Source: a virus
IMG/VR virus record: IMGVR_UViG_3300046028_003665
Location: 1-50,250 of that record
Reading direction: 5' to 3' (one strand)
Length of the DNA: 50,250 nucleotides
The notes beneath the pieces were generated by a model. The model saw only the letters and a list, made by a program, of their open reading frames with translations. It did no database searches and had not been told where the DNA came from. The position numbers were made by a program, and so were the translations under genes. Within the stretch, counting starts at the first letter, position 1; each line of letters opens with the position of its first letter. Of the stretch, positions 7,750 through 18,000 are shown piece by piece.

Positions 7750-8607
7750 ATGAGCAATACAAAATCCGACATCGTTCCATTTGGTTCGGCATCTGTGCCC
7801 GACCACATTCGTGCCCGTGGTCAGAGCGATCTGACCAAGAGCCTCATGAAGGGCACCACCAGCAAACGCATCTCCATCAAAGGCAAAGTGTTCCGCCTTG
7901 TCGTGGGCGGTGAAGAGCTGGCTAAAATCACCACCGGCAGCATCGACGTCGTTGTGGTGAACATCGCGCCGTCCATCCACCGCACATACTACGCCGCTGC
8001 GTATGACCCGAAAGCCGCTGACGGGCAGCTCCCAGCGTGCTGGTCCGCCGACGGTAAGGTGCCGCACGAGTCTATCTCCGAGCCGATGGCCCCAGCGTGC
8101 AACGGGTGCCGCATGAATATCAGCGGCAGTGGACAGGGCTCGTCGCGGGCGTGCCGGTTCAAGCAGGTATTGGCAGTGGCATTGGCGGGAGACTTGGCGA
8201 GCGGGGTCTATCAGCTCGAACTCCCAGCGACCAGCATCTTTGGTACGGGTGACCCAGCGCACATGCCGTGGCAGCAGTACTTCAAGTACGTGTCCTCACA
8301 GTCTTACTCCATTGACCGGCTCGTGACCCGCATTAGCTTTGACACGGACGCTGAGTCTCCGAAGCTCCTGTTTAACGCGATTGGGTTTCCGTCTGAGGCA
8401 ATGCTGGCGATCACCGAAGAACTCGGCACCAGCCCGGAAGCGGTAGCCGCGACGACCGTGAGCTATAGCTCCCGGAAGACCGAAGAGCCGAAGGTGGCAC
8501 GTAGCGCCCCGAAGCGCGAGACCCCCGCCGCGAAGCCCGCGATGGAGGACGTGCTGCTGAAGTTTGCCGGTAAGTCTACGGCTTCCGACAGCGACGAGGA
8601 GGGTTAA
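7750..8607 (+). CDS. Candidate single-stranded DNA-binding protein
   Basis: A 285-residue conserved phage protein with no family I can name firmly. Three features suggest an SSB. It lies between a Gp157-like gene and the primase-helicase. The central part contains a possible zinc site (C97, C117, C120, C135). The C-terminus is a low-complexity Pro/Ala/Lys linker ending in the acidic DSDEEG, like the partner-binding tails of SSBs. The segment from residue 45 to 100 is beta-rich, as an OB-like fold would be. A different nucleic-acid-binding role is equally possible. Confidence 0.6.
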   Translation: MSNTKSDIVPFGSASVPDHIRARGQSDLTKSLMKGTTSKRISIKGKVFRLVVGGEELAKITTGSIDVVVVNIAPSIHRTYYAAAYDPKAADGQLPACWSADGKVPHESISEPMAPACNGCRMNISGSGQGSSRACRFKQVLAVALAGDLASGVYQLELPATSIFGTGDPAHMPWQQYFKYVSSQSYSIDRLVTRISFDTDAESPKLLFNAIGFPSEAMLAITEELGTSPEAVAATTVSYSSRKTEEPKVARSAPKRETPAAKPAMEDVLLKFAGKSTASDSDEEG

Positions 8608-8610
8608 CCC

Positions 8611-8847
8611 TTGGACGCACGAGGCTATTCCCAAAGAACGATTACGGCTAATGCGGAAGCTGGTGGGGATAGCCTCGGCGTCCTTCTCGGGAGGTACTGC
8701 ATCTCCCGAGACATCCCAGTTGCTGAAGTCACAGAGTATTTCAAAGTTAGTCGTATGACTATCTACAAATGGTTCTCGGGTACTACCACCCCCCGTAAAA
8801 AATACGGGGAAAAGATTCGGAGCATGCTAAACGCAGGAGGCTGGTAA
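8611..8847 (+). CDS. Small helix-turn-helix DNA-binding protein
   Basis: A 78-residue protein with a Cro/CI-type helix-turn-helix: IPVAEVTEYFKVSRMTIYKW, then a short wing and a basic helix. The start is TTG at 8611, supported by AGGAGG about eight bases upstream at the end of the preceding gene; the only later ATG is within the helix-turn-helix itself. It probably regulates phage promoters or marks an origin; no operator can be assigned from the sequence. Confidence 0.72.
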   Translation: MDARGYSQRTITANAEAGGDSLGVLLGRYCISRDIPVAEVTEYFKVSRMTIYKWFSGTTTPRKKYGEKIRSMLNAGGW

Positions 8848-8876
8848 CGTACATTGCTGGAAGCTAGGAATATTTT

Positions 8877-11720
8877 ATGACAATGAGTATCTCAGAATTC
8901 CTCTCTTTGGTTTTACCAGAGAGGGGGATGTACTGCATCCAAGGGCTCACGCCAACATCTAATAAACAGTATTTTTGCGCCACCCAAGAGGATGCGGAGG
9001 CCCGGGCGGAATGGTTAATACAGCAGCAGTACAACGTATATTTTGCATGTTCTAAGTTTAAATCTAACGCTAGAAATAACAAAAATATAGAATGCATAAA
9101 GGTATTCTTTTTAGATGTAGATTGCGGCAAAGGTAAGCCATACCTTGACCACTTCAGTGGGGCGACGGCGGCAATAGCGTTTTGCAAATTGACTGGGCTG
9201 CCCCCGCCCACGATCGTTAATTCCGGCAATGGCCTGCATTTGTACTGGGTGATGGATCGCGACCTTTCCGCAGCGGAGTGGAAGCCCGCCGCAGAGGCCC
9301 TGAAAGACCTGTGCATAAAAGCCAAGTTCCACGCTGACCACGCGGTTACTGCCGACTTATCTCGGATATTGCGGCTCCCCGGTTCGCAGAACCATAAGGT
9401 CACGCCACCATTAGAGACAGAGGTGCTGAGTACCGCCGACGTAATGGCGTTCGACACGTTTAAATCTTTGCTCGGGGGGCTGCCAGCGGTCCCGAGGTTG
9501 CCAGTGGTGTCGGTACCGCAGGTGGTGGGGGAAGTGGAGGCCCCTGCGGTAGAGGTCCTCATGGATTTACCCGAATATATTCCTCGGGAACCGTCGCCGT
9601 TGATGCTCCGCAAAATAGATCAGACGCACAAGCTGTTCTCCAAGATATTGGGTAGGGTTGATACCCAGACAGGATGTGCGCAGATAGACCGCATTGTCCT
9701 CGACCAAGCAACCATCCCGGAACCCGAGTGGCGTGCGGGCTTGTCAATCGCACGAAACTGCTCGGATTGGGAGCAATACATTCACGAAATATCGTCGGGG
9801 CACCCGGAGTACGACGCCGATAAGACTCACGCAAAGGCTGAGGAAACCCTAGACAAGCCCTACACCTGCGAGACGTTTTCGAGACTCGTGCCAGACCTCT
9901 GTGATAAGTGCATCCACAAAGGGAAAATTAAGAGCCCCATCCAGCTAGGGATGGAGCATATCCTCGCGGATTCCCCTGAGTTGGTTGTTATGGATGGGGA
10001 CCTACCGGTGGTATACACCGTGCCCGACATGCCCCCGGGGTACAGCCGCCTAAAGAGTGGTGGGGTTATATTCGGGGATTCTGACGACGAAGTCCTGATC
10101 TACGAGCATGATTTGTACCTAGTGAAACGCATGCGGGACAACACCCGAGGCGACCTAGTGCTGTGCCGGTTGCACCTGCCACGGGAGAAAGTGCGGGAGT
10201 TCGTTATCCCCCTGACATATCTTTCCAATAACGAGAAGCTCCGAGAATTGCTGGCTTCGAACGGGGTAATCGGCTCTAGCAAACAGATGGAGCGGATAAC
10301 GGCCTACCTTATTGTCTCGGCTAAATACCACCAGACGCTGTTGAATCTTGAAGTGCTGCACCCACAGTTCGGGTGGGCGAACAACAACACGAGTTTCATT
10401 CTGGGGGACAAAGAAATAACCGCCACGGAGATCCGTTACTCGCCCCCGTCGGAAGTAACCGAGTCCCTCGCCAAGCTGATTTACTCTAAGGGAGACCTAG
10501 CCGAATGGCGTCGGGTCATAGAAGTCTACGACCGGCCCGGGTTTGAGCCGCAGGCGTTTGCCTTACTCGCTGGAATAGGGGCGCTGATGATGCCGTTCAC
10601 GGGACACCGGGGGGCATTTGTAAACGTCATGCACGGGGATTCCGGGACAGGTAAAACAACTACACAGAAAGCTGTCAATAGTTTCTTCGGGCACCCCACA
10701 GCGCTGCTCAGCAAGGAAACCGACACCCTAGCCTATAAGCTGCATTTGATGGGGGTATTCAATAACCTCCCCGTTTGCTATGACGAACTGACCAACATAA
10801 CTCCTGTGAACACATCCATCCTGTTATACGCAGCGTCGCAGGGGCAAGGGCCCGCGCGGATGCAGGGGGCGGCTAATCTCGCCCGGAAGAATGAGACCAC
10901 GTGGGCGACGATAGCGATTGGCTCGTCGAATTCCTCCCTCGTACAGAAGCTGCATTCCATCAAAGCCGCCACCAACGGTGAGGTCATGCGGCTGCTGGAG
11001 TACACGATGCCGCCTACTGGGATCTTACAAAAGGCAGAAGCCTACGAATTGTACGAACAGACACTGCACAATAACTTTGGGATGGCGTTGCCCATACTGA
11101 TACAAGCCCTGCTCCAAGACCTACCAAAGGAGATAGCTGCCCTAGGCGCGATACAGGCTAGGTTCGATGCTGACGCGCATTTACAAAGTAGAGACCGGTT
11201 TCATTCGCAGGTTATTTCTAATGCGTTGTATATGGGTTATAAGTGCCGGGAAATTGGCTTGTTCACCTTTGATATGGAGCGCCACGAGGCATGGGCAAAG
11301 AGTGTTTTGCTGCCTCAAATACAGAGTGCTGTTCGGGAGATGGACGACGTGTATACGGACGTCTTGGGGCTCTTCATGCACAAGCACATGAGTCACATAT
11401 TAATTATAGACAGCATCCCAGACCCTGCTAGTGGGCGGGGGAAACTAGCTGACCGCTTCCCGACGAACGAACTGGTTATCCGGCTAGAACCAGACACGAA
11501 GACCATGTACCTATCGAGCAAGCCATTCCGAGATCACTGCACAACGGAGCAGATGGTGTGCCGCGACCTGCTGGAAGACCTGAAGAAAAAAGGAATTTAT
11601 CTGGGGGAGGTGCGAAAACGTTTGGCGTCTGGCACGAATGTGGTTTCGCCGCCAGTCTGGTGTTTTAAATTTGCGTACCAAGAAGACGACAACTATATGC
11701 CCGGGCTAAACGTTGGCTAA
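8877..11720 (+). CDS. Primase-helicase (AEP-like primase fused to DUF927-type helicase)
   Basis: A 947-residue replication protein. The N-terminal 200 residues look like an archaeo-eukaryotic primase: FLDVDCG (D80, D82), SGNGLHLYW (H121) and LSRILRLPG (R163, R166). The middle has a Cys-containing segment (CDKCIHKGK) near residue 345 that may bind zinc. The C-terminal half is a DUF927-type superfamily 3-like helicase with GDSGTGKTTT (K593), CYDELT (D636, E637), and a sensor segment IAIGSSNSS. It would prime and unwind DNA for the family A polymerase. AGGAA precedes the ATG. Confidence 0.88.
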   Translation: MTMSISEFLSLVLPERGMYCIQGLTPTSNKQYFCATQEDAEARAEWLIQQQYNVYFACSKFKSNARNNKNIECIKVFFLDVDCGKGKPYLDHFSGATAAIAFCKLTGLPPPTIVNSGNGLHLYWVMDRDLSAAEWKPAAEALKDLCIKAKFHADHAVTADLSRILRLPGSQNHKVTPPLETEVLSTADVMAFDTFKSLLGGLPAVPRLPVVSVPQVVGEVEAPAVEVLMDLPEYIPREPSPLMLRKIDQTHKLFSKILGRVDTQTGCAQIDRIVLDQATIPEPEWRAGLSIARNCSDWEQYIHEISSGHPEYDADKTHAKAEETLDKPYTCETFSRLVPDLCDKCIHKGKIKSPIQLGMEHILADSPELVVMDGDLPVVYTVPDMPPGYSRLKSGGVIFGDSDDEVLIYEHDLYLVKRMRDNTRGDLVLCRLHLPREKVREFVIPLTYLSNNEKLRELLASNGVIGSSKQMERITAYLIVSAKYHQTLLNLEVLHPQFGWANNNTSFILGDKEITATEIRYSPPSEVTESLAKLIYSKGDLAEWRRVIEVYDRPGFEPQAFALLAGIGALMMPFTGHRGAFVNVMHGDSGTGKTTTQKAVNSFFGHPTALLSKETDTLAYKLHLMGVFNNLPVCYDELTNITPVNTSILLYAASQGQGPARMQGAANLARKNETTWATIAIGSSNSSLVQKLHSIKAATNGEVMRLLEYTMPPTGILQKAEAYELYEQTLHNNFGMALPILIQALLQDLPKEIAALGAIQARFDADAHLQSRDRFHSQVISNALYMGYKCREIGLFTFDMERHEAWAKSVLLPQIQSAVREMDDVYTDVLGLFMHKHMSHILIIDSIPDPASGRGKLADRFPTNELVIRLEPDTKTMYLSSKPFRDHCTTEQMVCRDLLEDLKKKGIYLGEVRKRLASGTNVVSPPVWCFKFAYQEDDNYMPGLNVG

Positions 11721-11961
11721 AGACCTCGTATCGCCGTCCCCGATTAGAATCCACACAATAGATTTTATAATCCCGTGGAAAGAATTTGTGGTTGGGTCGT
11801 CGTTCTGGATACCGTGTTTGAACTGTGAGGTAGCCGAGAAGGCTGTGAAGAAAGCCTGCGGGTCACGTAGAATAAGGATACGTATAAGCACAGTAAACGA
11901 AAACGGTATTCGTGGAATACGGGTGTGGCGTTTGCCCCCAAATAAGGTTCGATACTATTGA
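11713..11961 (+). CDS. Small conserved phage protein
   Basis: An 82-residue protein with the segment FIIPWKEFVVGSSFWIPC and a C-terminal GIRGIRVWRL, a layout seen in small phage proteins that end replication operons. The apparent start is TTG at 11713, overlapping the primase stop by eight bases; no ATG lies upstream in frame and no strong ribosome binding site is visible, so the start is uncertain. It is the last + strand gene before the terminator. Function unknown. Confidence 0.6.
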   Translation: MAKDLVSPSPIRIHTIDFIIPWKEFVVGSSFWIPCLNCEVAEKAVKKACGSRRIRIRISTVNENGIRGIRVWRLPPNKVRYY

Positions 11962-12009
11962 CACACGACTAATTTTCCTACACACTCGCCCGCTCATTGT
12001 CTTGATCTT

Positions 12010-12044
12010 AGCCCCACCGCGCCAACCGCTGTGGGGCTTTTTTT
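12010..12044 (+). terminator. Rho-independent terminator between convergent modules
   Basis: An eight-base-pair stem (AGCCCCAC at 12010-12017 with GTGGGGCT at 12031-12038) is followed by seven T on the + strand. It ends the replication transcript exactly where the virion transcript arrives from the other side; the T run covers the stop codon of the 2048-residue gene. In the opposite direction no T run follows, so it is mainly a one-way terminator. Confidence 0.85.
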
Positions 12045-15000
12045 ATTCTCCGATTTCTCTCACGACCTCCCGCACCTTCTTCGGAGTAGACACGCCTGCG
12101 ATAGAATCTCGGATATAGGCGAGTTTGTTTTTGGTAGATGTTTTCACGGATTTGTCGGTTATCTGGTCGGCGCGACCGAACTCACTCTTATTGTAGCTAG
12201 CCTGCTCTTCCTGCCACGCTTTGACGGCAGCGGGTTTATTGCCGCCCTGAGTGATACCCCACCGACGGTCTAGTAGCGCTTGTTTGCGTTTTGCAGCGGT
12301 TCTCATCCCGGTCACCCGCATGCTGTTAAGCGTCATTTGCGCTGCAACATTTGCTGGGGCAAACCCCACAGCTTGCGCGAGGATGTTTGCGGGGTTTACG
12401 TCGTCTTGGATAACCGCGCCTTGCTTTGTTAAGACCCCCTCGTCTGCGAAGCGCCCCGCCTTCAATATATTTTTAATGGGTGTGGGCGCAAATTTCTCTA
12501 TGGCCCGCTCAGTGTGACCTTCGGTAAACAATTTATACCCATCCCACATATTCTTAGCGATAGATGCCGACGGCCCCGCCATAAGCTCTAATGCCGCCAT
12601 AAAGGGGCCGACGTCCGCGATATGTCCCGGATCTAACCGCACGAGTGAGCCTAGCTGCGTGCGTGACGCGATGTCTAGGTTGGTCACGTAGTTCATCGGC
12701 CCGTAGGTCCAGAACTCCCCCAATGTCTCCAGCATCCAGCGGTCTAGATCTGCGGGTTCGTCGTCGTCGCCGAACAACATGCTAGCTAGGATAGACAGGC
12801 CCCCCATTAGCGGCAGGCCGCTAGACCCTGTGAAGATCAGCGACGCTCCTAAGATCCCGAAGAGTTGGTTGCGGGCAATCTCTTTATTCCTCTTGGCCTC
12901 TGAACCTGAGCCAGCACTGATAAACGCCTCGTGAAATAGCTTGGCCTGCAGAAACAACTGCGCAATGGGGAACCGTTTAAACGTGCCCGCAATCTTCCCT
13001 AAGCCCGACTGGAATAACCGGGGGCCGGTTTCCGACGTAGCACTACCGTTGGCCTGTTCAGTAACGTATATCGCGTCGGTTATTGCGTCCGCCTCGGATT
13101 TTCCAGAGTCCCGAGCTAGCTCATACGCCGCTACGAATGTGACCTCTCGGTTCATGCGCTCCGAGTTCTGGAACACCCACCCTAACGTGGTTTGGACTTG
13201 GATGAATGTCCCTGTGAAATCCTCAAGGTTTTGTTTCCTGAACTCCGAAATATCCAAGCCCGTAGACCGTCGGATAGCGCCACGGGTGACCGCAGCTTCG
13301 TAGGCATTGATCAAGTCAGGACGACTGCTTGCAAACTTAGCGCGGCCCTTATCTCCCATGAAGGACACGTCCGTAAGGGAAATTTTGGTACCCGGCACCG
13401 TCATCAAGGTCGTGTGATCTTTGCCGCCCGAAAAATACATCCGCATTGCTTTAGCCATCGCGGCGTTCGTTTTACCGATCCCGTGCTTCCCCGCCAGCAG
13501 GGAATACGTCACCATCGGCAGGGTCGTGAGATTGACAATGCCCGACGATATATTTCCTAGGATGAACCACCAATAGCTGAGGGTTCCCAAAAAGGCCGAG
13601 GCCCTAGAGGGTACCGGGGAACGCACGAACGCCTCCTGCATATCTAAACTATTCCCGACGGATTTCTCTATCTCACTGGGATGTTTACCAATGACCTCTT
13701 CACTACGTAACGCCCTGTAAATCTCATCCAAGGGACTAGTCACAGCAAACTGTGCTAAGTCATTAGCCATCTTCGACCCGACAGCCGCGAAATTACGGAA
13801 AATATCTTGGCGGTAACCCGCCGTATTTTGCCGGGGCCTAAACTGCTGCTTGATGGATTTATCGGGGAACAAGGACAAGTATGTGCGGTACACATCTTGG
13901 ATAACCGCGTCGGTTACGTTGGCTTCTTTCAGGGTCTTGAGGATTTCCGCGAACGCCGCCGTGGGCGGCATAGATCCCGTGGTGATGTTCTCCCGACGCG
14001 CGAACTCCACGGGGTTCGCTATGCCATTAGCCTTTAGAAAACTGATTCGTTGCAAGCGGTCTTTCCGACTCTCGAACGCCTCGATCACAGAATCTCCGGT
14101 GGCGTTGGTGTACCCCACCCAGTAATCCCCCTCCCGGTACAAGGGGAGGTATGGGACCAATTTACGCTGCATCCGCAGTTGCTTCTCTTTCATGGCAGGG
14201 GTAAACGCCGTCCCTCCCATTTTCTCCAACATCTCCAGATACTCGACGGAGTACTGTTTGTATCTATCTACAATCTCAAAATACATGTCTCGGAGCGGCT
14301 TATCCAAGGCGTAGAATTCTCTGTATAACGGGTTCCCGCTGTTAGCGGGGTCAGAGAAATCTATCCCATCAATAGTGGAGTCGTGTGCTATCCGGTTAAA
14401 TTCTTCCATCGTCGCGCTAGAGTATCTATCCGTCAGGGTTTTAGCCCGGACCAGAATCTCCTCTAGAATTTCTTTACGGTTCGCCGAATCTTGTGCGCGG
14501 GCGTTAATGACGTCGCGCAACTGTTCGATTAGGTCGGCCATCTTTTTGTTGATGGGGCGGATGTAGTCCGCCATCGACGTAAGACTGCGGAGCGAGTTTA
14601 CGAAGTTTCGGATCGGCGTAGGAACGTTAGATAGCGTCTCCACCCCAGCCTTTATTGTGCGCCGGACAGCCGCAGGCGTGTGGGCTAAGCCGTTGTCGAT
14701 TGCGGTGTAGAGCTGGGTCTCTAGTTCTGGGTACGGCATCCGCATGAATGCGGCGGAATCATCGGCCCCGTCGGCGCGAGACTCCGTAGCTTTCTCTGTT
14801 TCAGTCTGTATCTTGACGACCTCAGGGCCCGTCATATACAGCGCCGCGCCACGGGCTAATCCCAGTATGTCTTCCGCCGTTAGAGGGGGCTGAGTCCCTG
14901 TGGACTTCCCGCCAAATAGTGCTTTTACCCGCTGGATTATTTTATTTAGGAACTCAAGAATAACTTTTTTATTGGCGGGGCCAGTCAGCTTAATGTCTTC

Positions 15001-18000
15001 CGCCGCAAAAGATATGAACTGCGCTAGTAATTCTTCATTAAGCGCGGCTACGTTGGGCGTTCCGTCCTCGTTAAGATACTGCGAATCTTTTTCGTAAAGT
15101 TTTAGCGCTTCGCGGGCTTTGCGGGAAATTAAATTTTCAACTTTAGTTTCTGTAGATTCAGACCAGCTTTTTATTTGTCCTACTAAACCTTTGAATACAA
15201 AGTCGTTACGAATTATCTTTCGTATACCGATATGCCCTGCCAGCTCATGTAAGAACGCACCAAACGCTTCGTCAACGGAAACCCCATCGGAAAACACGGC
15301 GGCTATCCACTCGCCACCACCAGATCTCCCTTGGCGGTTTCCTGCGGCTATCCCACTTACACCCTCTAGATTTAAATCTTCTTTCCCGTAGAACGTTTTA
15401 AACGCCGCGCGGGTACCTACAAATATCTTTCCCCCGTATACCGAATGAACAAAATATTCGGTAGATTTAGAGGTATCAAATATGTTACTTCCAAGCTTGA
15501 CGTTTATCTGCTCCGCCACAGCGCGGGTGTGGGCTGACGTCCCCGCTGCGTAACCTACTGGAGGCGGCGACCGCATTAAATAATCATCACCATCGGATTG
15601 GCCGGATAGAGACTCGTTTACATCGTCGCTAAATGCGTTTAATTTTTTCTTCCGTCTATTCGCTAGGTCTAATTTGCGTTCCGAGGCTATTAAGTCCTCG
15701 TCAGGGTCAATAAAACCTTCAAATGCGGGTTCTTCCACGGGCGCAGCCGCTACGGGCGCTTCCACGGGCGCAGCCACTACGGGCGCTTCCACGGGCGCAG
15801 CCGCTACGGGCGCTTCCACGGGCGCAGCCGCTACGGGTTCTTCCACGGGCGCAGCCGCTACGGGTTCTTCCACTACGGGCGCGGGTTCTTCCACTACTGG
15901 CGCGGGTTCTTCCACTACTGGCGCGGGTTCTTCCACTACTGGCGCGGGTTCTTCCACTACTGGCGCAGGGCCGGGAGTTGGGGCAGGCCCAGCGGTACGG
16001 GCCCTAGCCTTCAGTTCGGCAAAAGCCTCGCTGAATTCCGGTAGGTCTAGGATTGCCCCTAGCCGTGTAATTTCCTTGGTGTTGGCAGCGACACCCGGGG
16101 GTTTCTTTTTCAGTACGTCTAGCTTACGTTGGACAATCTGCCGCACTAGGTCGGGGTGTTCGTTCGTGGTTTCACCACCGAATTGCGCGCCCAATTCTTG
16201 AAGCTCTTTCTTTCTTAGCCCGCCGCCTTGTGGGGTTTTGGCCGCGTGGACGTACTGGTACAAATCTCCGGGGTTGCTTATCTGTTCCCGCAAATTATTC
16301 TGGTCAATGGTTATCTTGCCAGCGTCATCAGCGTTGTAGTACGTCAGCTCATCTTGTAGAGTTTTTAGCTTGTTGTTCTCTTGGGCTAATAAAGTCTGAT
16401 CTGCCGTATACCGTGGATTATTGATGGCCGCCATGTTCGCTTGCTTATCTGCAACAACCTTGGTTTGCGCCTCAATGTCTTTACTAATAGCGACATCAGT
16501 CCGTGGCTGAAGTGCCTCATTCGTATCTAACTGATTCTGTATTTTAGCCTTGGTTTCTGCATCAGTAGCCGGGTCGTCTATCTTAGACTGCAGGAAGTCC
16601 CGCATGGCCTGCGCATTGGCCGCCGTGATGGGTTTTTCATACCTAAGGGCATTCGGGATGCCAGACTTATTGCCCTTGGACATACTGATCCCCGCCGCTG
16701 TTAGGATGTCCTTTACCTTACTTGCGGCGGCCGTGCCCGCAGCAGGTGCAGACGCTGCGACTGGGATGTTGAGAAGCCCATCCAACTGGCTCTGCAGGTC
16801 CGTAACTTTCTTAGCCGCTTCCGCGTCTGCCACGGGATCTCCGCTAGAAATCCTTACCGCCGCGCGGGCTTCTGCAAGGTCTTTGCGGGTCTGGATGATT
16901 TGCTGGTTCTTGGCAATACGTGCCTCGCGATCTTGCGTCGCTGAAAGCTGACGGTCGCCCTCTGCACGGGTCTCTGAGTATTTCCCAACCCCCTCGACAA
17001 CGCCGAACGGACCACCCGCAGCGGCTCCGCGTACCGATGCCTCGAAGACGCGATTAAAATCTTCGGACGTAAGAGCCTCGGAGTTCTCTCCGACAATCCG
17101 CTCTGCTGCGATGTTTACGGATTCTTGCGCGCCCTCAGTAACACCTTCTTTCACAGCGGTCTTAAACACGGTCTTGCCGACGGTCTTCACAAGCCCCGGA
17201 GTCATTCCCGAATTACGGAGCAGGGTTTGGGCAACCGCCGCCTGCAAGCCCGGAGTCTTCTTAAACGCACTTAGTACAGCGGTGGGCACGACCGCCTCTA
17301 ACGCCGCGTTAACGCCGCCACCAATAATCGCTGCGGGTAGCGACAGCTTGCCCGTCTTTTCGTACACACCTTCGTAAACTTCCGGGGCGGTTTGCGCGAA
17401 CGACCCAAGGGCTACGCCGACACCAGCACCTGCCGCAGCGCCTGCGCGTTTTGCTTGTGGGAGTAGGGTGTTAGTGACGAGCCGGTTCCTAGCCGCCGCA
17501 ATCGCCTCGGGTGTAGCAGCAACAGGCGACCTCCCCGGCGGAAATGGGGCTCTAACAGGCCCTACGAATGAGGGCGGAGGATTTCTGGCGTAGTTAAAAT
17601 CGGCAGCGTTCTGCGCTCTTTGCAACGCCACCCGATCTAGGTTCTGAGCAGCGGCTCCGGTTCCTCCTACCGCTGTTCGGGAAGCTAATCCCCTAGCGGC
17701 CATCCCTCGACCTACTAAAGCCCCAAGCCCGCCGGTGGCTACCGTCAACGCGATGTTCGCGCCCTGCTCACCAAAGTTCTCGGCTAGGAAATTCGAGACG
17801 TCCCCCAAACCCTTAACATCCGATAACGACCGAAACTCCGAGGGGTTCTCCCGTTGGAGCTGGGCTTCCGCGTACCGCGCGTTTATGAGCCTGTTTTCTG
17901 CAAGGTCCTTGCGCCCGATGGCGTCGTCCAACATTGCCGGTAAGACGTTCGTGACCGTGGACTTTAGGCGCGAAAGAGACCGCAGCCCACCTGCTCCAAG

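Noticed and set aside
7588-8262. 224-codon open frame on the - strand
   Set aside because: It is antisense to the Gp157-like and SSB-like genes and has no recognisable features.
8864-9613. 249-codon open frame on the - strand
   Set aside because: It lies fully antisense to the primase domain, whose catalytic motifs are intact.
15674-16201. Ala/Ser/Thr-rich open frame on the + strand
   Set aside because: It mirrors the Pro/Val/Glu repeats of the giant - strand virion protein and has no independent signals.
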